Assembly (NCBI GenBank): GCA_041179465.1
Contig: JBEGTJ010000023.1
Location: 1 to 22,718 of the forward strand
Direction: 5' to 3'
Origin: TMED14 sp041179465
GTDB lineage: Bacteria; Bacteroidota; Bacteroidia; Flavobacteriales; Schleiferiaceae
Length of the DNA: 22,718 nt
Positions 22,087 through 22,718 of this stretch are shown piece by piece. Numbering within the stretch: the first letter of the stretch is position 1; the number at the start of each line of letters is the position of its first letter. The notes beneath the pieces are model-generated. The model did no database searches and was not told the origin of the DNA. It saw only the letters and a list, made by a program, of their open reading frames with translations. Both the position numbers and the translations under genes were made by a program.

Positions 22087-22701
22087 TCAGGAATTTTGGT
22101 GGCGTTCGCGCACAAACTCGGCGCGCGACAGCGGTTCGTAGGTGCGGCGGTCGCCGAGCATCACCTGGGTCGAATCGGGCGTCAGGCGGTGCGAGTAGTG
22201 CGCCAATTCCCCGCTCCGCACGCAGATGGCGTGCACCTTGGTGACGAACTCGGCTACGGCCATGAGGTGGGGCATGGGGCCAAAAGGCACGCCGTTGAAG
22301 TCCATGTCGAGACCAGCGACCACCACGCGCTTGCCGCGATCCGCCAGCTCGTTGGCCACCGGCACAATTTCAGGGTCGAAGAACTGCGCTTCGTCCAAAC
22401 CGACGACGTCGGCGTCGCGTGCGGCGTCCAAAACTTCGCGCGCGGAGGCCACCGGACGGGCTTCCATGCGCCCTTCGTCGTGGGTAACCACGGCGTTCTC
22501 CGCGTACCGGTTGTCGGTTAGTGGTTTGAAAACCATTACCTTAAGCTGGGCGATCTGCGCCCGCTTGAGGCGGCGAATGAGCTCTTCGGTCTTGCCCGAA
22601 AACATGGAGCCCGCAATCACCTCAATGTGCCCGGAACGGGGCGCGCGCTCTTGGAACATTTCGTACTTTTCCACTTCTGCTAAACTACGGCTTTCCACCA
22701 T
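22087..22701 (-). CDS. tdk: Thymidine kinase, type II (TK1-like)
   Basis: The product (204 residues from ATG 22701) phosphorylates thymidine for salvage. The P-loop GSMFSGKT lies at 31-38, the Walker-B/catalytic DEAQFF at 103-108 (E104), and GLDMDFNGVPFGPMP is the following core segment. The lasso region normally holds four zinc cysteines. Here C160 remains, but the others read Ser or other residues (AICVRSGELA, EPLSRAEF), so the structural zinc is probably absent, as I recall for flavobacterial homologues. The start is ambiguous: GTG 22707, ATG 22701, or ATG 22659 (MFQERAPRSGHIEV), which fits family N-termini well. The gene lies two bases before murF-alr; its promoter is near or beyond the window edge. 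Confidence 0.92.
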   Translation of the reverse strand: MVESRSLAEVEKYEMFQERAPRSGHIEVIAGSMFSGKTEELIRRLKRAQIAQLKVMVFKPLTDNRYAENAVVTHDEGRMEARPVASAREVLDAARDADVVGLDEAQFFDPEIVPVANELADRGKRVVVAGLDMDFNGVPFGPMPHLMAVAEFVTKVHAICVRSGELAHYSHRLTPDSTQVMLGDRRTYEPLSRAEFVRERHQNS

Positions 22702-22718
22702 GAGCACCGCCCTCTCTT

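Noticed and set aside
19250..22141. A 963-codon open frame on the plus strand opposite murF-alr
   Set aside because: It mirrors murF-alr and part of its neighbours, has no recognisable domain, and is rich in Gly/Arg/His/Ala as expected for the reverse frame of a GC-rich gene.

Overview
The window reads as a chromosomal housekeeping segment of a GC-rich member of the Bacteroidota, most likely Flavobacteriales. Four signs point there. The succinate dehydrogenase is sdhCAB with a single five-helix diheme cytochrome b subunit. MurF and alanine racemase are fused in one protein. atpD and atpC stand apart from the other ATP synthase genes, with an epsilon subunit of only 79 residues. A DUF4271 gene sits directly before hemD. 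Promoter-like boxes also follow the Bacteroidota -7 consensus TAnnTTTG: the exact octamer TACCTTTG occurs four times, each time 19-35 nt before a start codon. The species cannot be named from sequence alone. I saw no tRNA, rRNA, CRISPR, insertion sequence or phage gene. No stretch longer than 300 bases lacks a gene.

Layout. 1-1667 (minus): a cut-off methyltransferase behind an Xaa-Pro aminopeptidase. 1753-5194 (plus): sdhC-sdhA-sdhB, followed by a small lipoprotein and a bidirectional terminator. 5818-6864 (minus): thiL, divergent from gdhA (6909-8264, plus). 8404-10678 (minus): an overlapping ECF sigma factor / membrane regulator / outer-membrane protein operon. 10799-13222 (plus): RNase R, converging on ribF (13245-14192, minus). 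14234-16740 (plus): an unknown membrane protein, then atpD-atpC and a terminator. 16820-18542 (plus): DUF4271-hemD-rnpA, tightly overlapped. 18539-22701 (minus): tdk, murF-alr and an O-antigen-ligase-like gene, cut close to the right edge.

Most genes serve central metabolism: respiration (sdh, atpDC), nitrogen assimilation (gdhA), cofactors (thiL, ribF, hemD), RNA processing (rnr, rnpA), nucleotide salvage (tdk) and envelope synthesis (murF-alr, ligase). I did not find a convincing new defence or metabolic system. The most interesting signal is a family of 7-bp tandem repeats (CTGGTTG / CTAGTAA type) at three loci. Two lie at gene ends, where they supply TAG stop codons. The third, of 25 units, lies inside the putative anti-sigma gene and is read as eight heptapeptides. 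A second surprise is an 18-bp minisatellite that puts ten collagen-like Gly-X-Y triplets into the MurF half of MurF-Alr.
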